This document shows, piece after piece, positions 59,685 through 64,000 of a DNA stretch of 64,000 nt. Both the position numbers and the translations under genes were made by a program. Each line of letters starts with the position of its first letter. The stretch's first letter is position 1. The notes under the pieces are model-generated. The model was not told where the DNA came from, ran no database searches, and worked only from the letters and a program-made list of their open reading frames with translations. This stretch comes from Sabellastarte sp. h YS-2021. Lineage: Eukaryota > Annelida > Polychaeta > Sabellida > Sabellidae. The DNA is taken from NCBI GenBank assembly GCA_964017235.1, contig OZ024927.1:29593160-29657159 (forward strand). The letters are read 5' to 3'.

Positions 59685-62450
59685 CTGTGAAAGACTGGTT
59701 TCCTGAGTGATGGCCCTGCCCCCGGGACTTCGCTGGATGTAAGGCTCGTCATGTGTAAAGGTGAAGGTCACTTCTTTCTTGAGAGGTTTGCTCACCTCTT
59801 TAATGGGCGAGTCAATACTACAGTCACTCTTGACACTAGCAGTGTCATCATCATAGCTATGCCCCTCGCCACCTACGATCTTGACGCCCCCACCATTTAA
59901 GGCTTTATTGGCCTCCAGACGACAGTTATATTTGGCCCCCTTGTCACTGGGCCTCCTCCTGTGGTATTTCAAGAGGCAGACACTGATGGTGACCACCACA
60001 ATGATGAAAATCAAACCCACCAAGGATCCCAGGATCGCCATTAAGTTTGCTTCAAGGAAGGAGGCATTTTGGGTTATTGGAGAAGCCACAGACTTGTCTA
60101 TGATAATATGGAGCTGTTCATGGCTGGCTTTAGGGGGATTTCCCTGATCTGTGACTGTAACGGATACCTCCACTTGTTGGTGTTCTATTTCCTCCATACT
60201 CCTTGCTACACTGATTATGCCAGTACTTATGTCTACTTTAAAGAACTCAATGTCACTCCCTTGAGAGATGAAAAAGTTGATTTCCCCATTGCCATTTTCT
60301 CTAGAATCAGCATCATGGGCGAGGATTCTGGTGATTACATAATCAACAGGTGACTGGTTGGAAATCTCCAGAGTGTTGTTTCTCTTACTGGGGAAGTCGA
60401 TAATAGGCGGGTTGTCATTGATATCCTGTACATGTACTGTACACTCAACCCTTGTCTGAATAGCTGGGGAGCCTACATTCTCTGCTCGAACCTCTAAATG
60501 ATAGACTTCCTGTGTTTCCCAGTCAAGAACTTCGGCAGTGAAGATCTGTCCAGTCACTTTGTCAATATAGAAACGATGGTTTCCTTTTGACTGAGGATCT
60601 ATTTTGTAAGTGATGTTTCCATGTTGAGGGCTGTCATCATCTGAAGCAGTAACCTTGCCTACTGACGTATCCTTGGGCAATCCTTCCTTTACAACAAACA
60701 AATAGGCCTCTTCATTAAATACCGGATACTCGTCATTAACATCCTGCACTGTGAGCTTGAAATCAGTTCTTGCAGACTTGGCTGGATCTCCATGATCTGT
60801 TGCTACCACCACAAAGTTGTAAGATCTCTTCTTCTCATAGTCAAAAATAGTATTGGCTTTAATGACTCCAGATATAGCATCGATTGCCAAGAGATTGTCT
60901 TCAGAGCGATTTTTGCCCTGTAAGGAGTACTGAATGGCTGCATTGCGGCCTGTATCTTCATCCTCAGCTTTTATTTTTATTACAAAGGCGTTAAGACTGT
61001 TGTTCTCTCGCAGAACTGCTGAGAAATATTCCTGCTTAAATACTGGGGCATGATCATTTTCATCCATTACTCTCACTATAATTTGCTCCACGGCAGTTAG
61101 TACAGGAGACCCTTTGTCCTCACAAGTCAGCAAGACATGGTATTTGTCAATGTCCTCTCTGTCAAAGATCATCCTACTCACCAGTGTGTATTCCATGGTG
61201 GATCCAGACAAAGGCACCAACTGAAAGGCATTGTTGTCAATCTCGCATTCAAAAAGTCCACTTTCCCCCAGATCAGGGTCCACCACGGCAATATGAGCAA
61301 CAAAAGTGCCAACATTGGCATTTTCTAACACCTCAGCATCACCGCTATCCGTTAATACATTCACATTGATCAATGGAGCATGGTCATTTAAATCCAGTAC
61401 TCTGATTCGCACTTTCGCAAATGTAGGGAGTGAATTTTCACCTTTATCTTTTGCTTGCACATTAAGCTGATACAACTGATTTTCCTCAAAATCTATCAAG
61501 CCTTTCACATATATTTCGCCAGTTTCTTCATTGATTCCAAATATGGACAGGTATTCGTCTTGAGTTGATGGTGCAAATGAATATACAACCTTGCCAAAGT
61601 CTCCGGAATCTGGATCAGAAGCATGGACTTGCAAAATAGTGGATCTCAGTGGTAGATTTTCATAGATGGTGGTTTCGTAAGTGGCATTATCAAACTTCGG
61701 GGTGTTATCATTCACATCAGTCACAGTTAGATCCAGGGTGATGGATCCAGACTGCTGTGGATTATCTCCATCAAAAGCATACACCACCAGCGTGTAATAG
61801 GCCTCTTTTTCTCTGTCTAGCTTCTCCAGTAACACAATGTTGATATCCATGGATCCATCTGAATGTGCCGTGACTTGGAGATCAAACTTTTCGCTGCCAG
61901 GTTTCTCTTTATCCAAGCGATATCCCTGTATGCCGTAAAGACCACTGTCTTTGTCATCTGCACTCGGTATGGGAATCAAAGAGCCTGGAGTGTTGGTCTC
62001 AGCAACTGATGTGGATATCTGGCTCGGGGTGAACACTGGTTTATTATCATTTTTATCCTCAATTTTCACCTTGATTTTGATAATCTCAAAGTAGGTCACA
62101 GGATTGACCTTGATATCGAGGTCAATATCACAGACAGCCTGATAAGCACAAATCTCCTCTCTGTCAATGGATTCACTAGTCCGAACTACCCCAGTTCTTT
62201 TATTGATGGTAAATAACTCATATAATCCTGTTGTATAACGAAAGACAAACTCAAGTTGATTGAGTTCTTCAGGAGTTCTTCTAGAGGCAATGCCAGAGTT
62301 TTCCTTGACGTTTCCTACTCGTTTATTGGCTTCTTCCTCTTCATAGATGGTGTACTCTAAGATATTCCCCGTTTGACCTTGTATAACCATCACAAGGTCA
62401 AGTAACACAGCAAAGCTGAGTGCAAGAGTTGACAGGTGAATTAAAGCCAT
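59685..62450 (-). CDS. Protocadherin exon 1: signal peptide, seven cadherin repeats, membrane helix, proximal tail
   Basis: Residues 1-922. The start ATG at 62450 lies in a strong context (GCCATGG) and is followed by a hydrophobic signal peptide (about 1-25). Cadherin repeats end at calcium-binding linkers: EDKNDN (131-136), DVNDN (245-249), DLNDH (352-356), DENDH (463-467), DVNDE (570-574) and DINDN (676-680). A seventh, membrane-proximal repeat covers about 681-788. DRE/LDRE and DxD calcium motifs recur in most repeats. The transmembrane helix is about 805-827, followed by a basic stop-transfer KYHRRR. The tail contains KKEVTF (891-896), which fits the RVxF type of PP1 docking motif known in delta-1 protocadherins. 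The exon ends at a consensus donor (CACAG|GTAAGA). Without splicing the frame runs 13 more codons to a stop at 59643, so a short-tail isoform by intron retention is possible. Family assignment is sure; the orthologue is not. Confidence 0.95.
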
Positions 62451-64000
62451 GGCTATAATGTGTTATTTTCACTAGAGAATTACCTAAAATATAAAGGCAC
62501 ACAAAGACACTGGTTCCACATCAACAGCGTTTGCTCACACTTTCCATTATCCTGTGCTTTAAGAAGAGATCAATTATGCTTCCCTCTACTAAACACTGCT
62601 TAAGGAGAACTTTAAAGCTCTGCTGTAAATAATCACAGGGCACATTTTGTGATCCATGAAGGTGCAGTTGAGTGGTAATCATCAGTAGCCATGTCCACAA
62701 GCCATGTTTTTATGTCACTGGCCCCTGTAGTTTTACTCACAGTTTTCATCAAATGACTGTACTGCCGGTGGTGTCTGTGAATACTAAACCCATTCCCTTA
62801 CATGAGAAAATTGAAGCTAATTGGCAAGACAAATGGTCATCACAGGGCATGAACAGATTGGCTATAGCCTTCTTTTGTATTCATCTAGAGTTTCCTTTCT
62901 CTCTTTAAATCTCTTTTCTTCTTGGCCTGTAAACAACACAAAACAATTCCAGCTGTTTTATTAATGAAACACTAGACCCCTTTCTTTATGCCTTTATACT
63001 AACAACAGTTATATGTTTCCAATGGTCAGCTCAAGATTTTGATATATTATGCAAATCCCCTCTGACGCAAACCTATAAACCCTCCCCACCCTGTTACTCT
63101 TGTTCAAAGCACTCAGTAGGTTACATGGTATTAATTTATGCAATTGAAACCATAATTTTAAAATAAATGTTTCTCCACTTCACAAGTATGCTGGACCTCC
63201 TGCCACAAATCCTTGTTTTGTGTGACCCAGTCTCTCATAAGGACCTCTGGAAGTTGGGACCAAAAAGGTCTCCCATTGGGAACCTAAGCTTTAAAGCCTT
63301 ACTTTAAATTGCTAAGACCCACTTGTCACCCCTGTGTAATACCCATGACTCCTGCTGGGGGGTCCCACTGTGAAAAACTACAGTGACAAAAACAACTCCA
63401 TAAAGTGGCCACAATCTCACACTCTTATATGTTCTGACCCCACCAATAAAATGGCAAATTTTCTCCTTTGATGAAAATAACTGTGTCATGCTGTTTAATA
63501 CTTTCACATTTTTGTTGGTTAGTGGATATTCATAAGACTCTTAAGTTTCACCCATAAAAGGAAGGTTACAAATTATTTAGCCAATCTTTGGTAATTTTGT
63601 GACACAAGCAGGATTATAAGGTGTATCAAATGTTTCTAAAATATACACAGACTTAAAGCCCTACCTTTTACCCCGATATATCTCCATATTTATCCAAATC
63701 TCCCATCTTTCTTTTCTTAGTAATAAGACAATAACAAATGATCAATCTTCATACCTGTATGTATAAAACCTTGCAATTTGGTGACTGGTAACATCCATAA
63801 TACCCAACTGTCAAAGTTACAAGATAATTTCTCATGGTCGTTTATTTCAATTATCGTTGCTTATAATCAGTTAAACCTTCCTGACTACCCTCTTATTAAA
63901 GAAGACACTTATTTGGTATCAAAATACAATTCTATACCCTATGATGACAATGTATGGACAATTAATTGAGAAAATCTGCTGCCACCTATATAATTTGCCA
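62451..64000 (-). other. Upstream region of the protocadherin: probable 5' UTR/promoter sequence
   Basis: The coding start is at 62450. On the minus strand a plausible acceptor (TTTATATTTTAG before GTAATT, at about 62484) lies 33 bp upstream of the ATG, so a short 5' UTR part of exon 1 and a separate upstream non-coding exon are likely. No coding exon, CpG-rich block or clear TATA box is visible in the rest. Confidence 0.4.

Larger units (their letters stand above)
19259..62450 (-). other. Protocadherin gene, whole span (4 coding exons)
   Basis: Four coding exons on the minus strand join in frame: 62450-59685 (phase 0), 36896-36690 (phase 0), 32537-32279 (phase 1), 20319-19259. Donors read CACAG|GTAAGA, CTGGG|GTGAGT and CACAA|GTGAGT; acceptors end in TTTCCAG, TTTCCAG and TTTCAG. 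The total of 4293 nt gives 1430 residues plus stop, with no frame conflict at any junction, which is strong internal support. Introns are 22.8, 4.2 and 12.0 kb. The product is a single-pass homophilic-type adhesion receptor of the plasma membrane. Seven cadherin repeats match the delta-1 protocadherin layout. One large exon encoding the whole ectodomain and membrane helix, followed by small tail exons, is typical of protocadherins. Non-coding 5' exons and alternative tail exons inside the introns cannot be excluded. Confidence 0.88.

Overview
The window is AT-rich animal genomic DNA with long introns, large numbers of small transposable elements and no bacterial-style gene packing. A delta-type protocadherin, a metazoan forkhead gene, a tRNA-derived SINE, a 5S-rRNA-derived SINE-like repeat and a truncated LINE all point to an invertebrate. 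The overall repeat style (AGGTCA-rich tandem arrays, satellite-bearing Helentron-like element, foldback MITEs) suggests a lophotrochozoan, most likely a mollusc; the species cannot be fixed from the sequence alone.

Two host genes are visible. The first is a protocadherin on the minus strand, spanning 62450 down to 19259. Four coding exons (62450-59685, 36896-36690, 32537-32279, 20319-19259) have GT/AG splice signals and compatible phases. Together they give 4293 nt, a continuous 1430-residue protein: signal peptide, seven cadherin repeats, one membrane helix and a long cytoplasmic tail. The second is an intronless forkhead transcription factor at 38594-40186 on the plus strand. It sits inside intron 1 of the protocadherin on the opposite strand. 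Its DNA-recognition helix is divergent, and the end of its coding sequence is duplicated just after its stop codon.

Region by region: 1-19258 is downstream of the protocadherin and is repeat-dominated. It holds foldback elements, two SINEs in plus orientation and one in minus, an array of ~140-bp AGGTCA-rich repeats, a 5'-truncated LINE with an intact reverse-transcriptase frame, and 5S-like repeats. 19259-62450 is the protocadherin gene. Intron 3 carries a 36-bp minisatellite and several MITEs. Intron 2 carries two foldback elements. Intron 1 (22.8 kb) carries the forkhead gene, a ~2.9-kb satellite-bearing element with a terminal palindrome, two SINEs, a second ~145-bp tandem array and a TIR element with a perfect 483-bp internal duplication. 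62451-64000 is upstream of the protocadherin start codon and probably holds 5' UTR and promoter sequence.

The most notable signals are: the nested, antisense, intronless forkhead gene with an altered recognition helix and duplicated tail; the Helentron-like satellite carrier; a group of foldback elements with 9-bp flanking duplications and terminal arrays of short motifs; and three nearby hairpins with different stems but similar flanks. All calls are from reading the sequence; no database search was possible.
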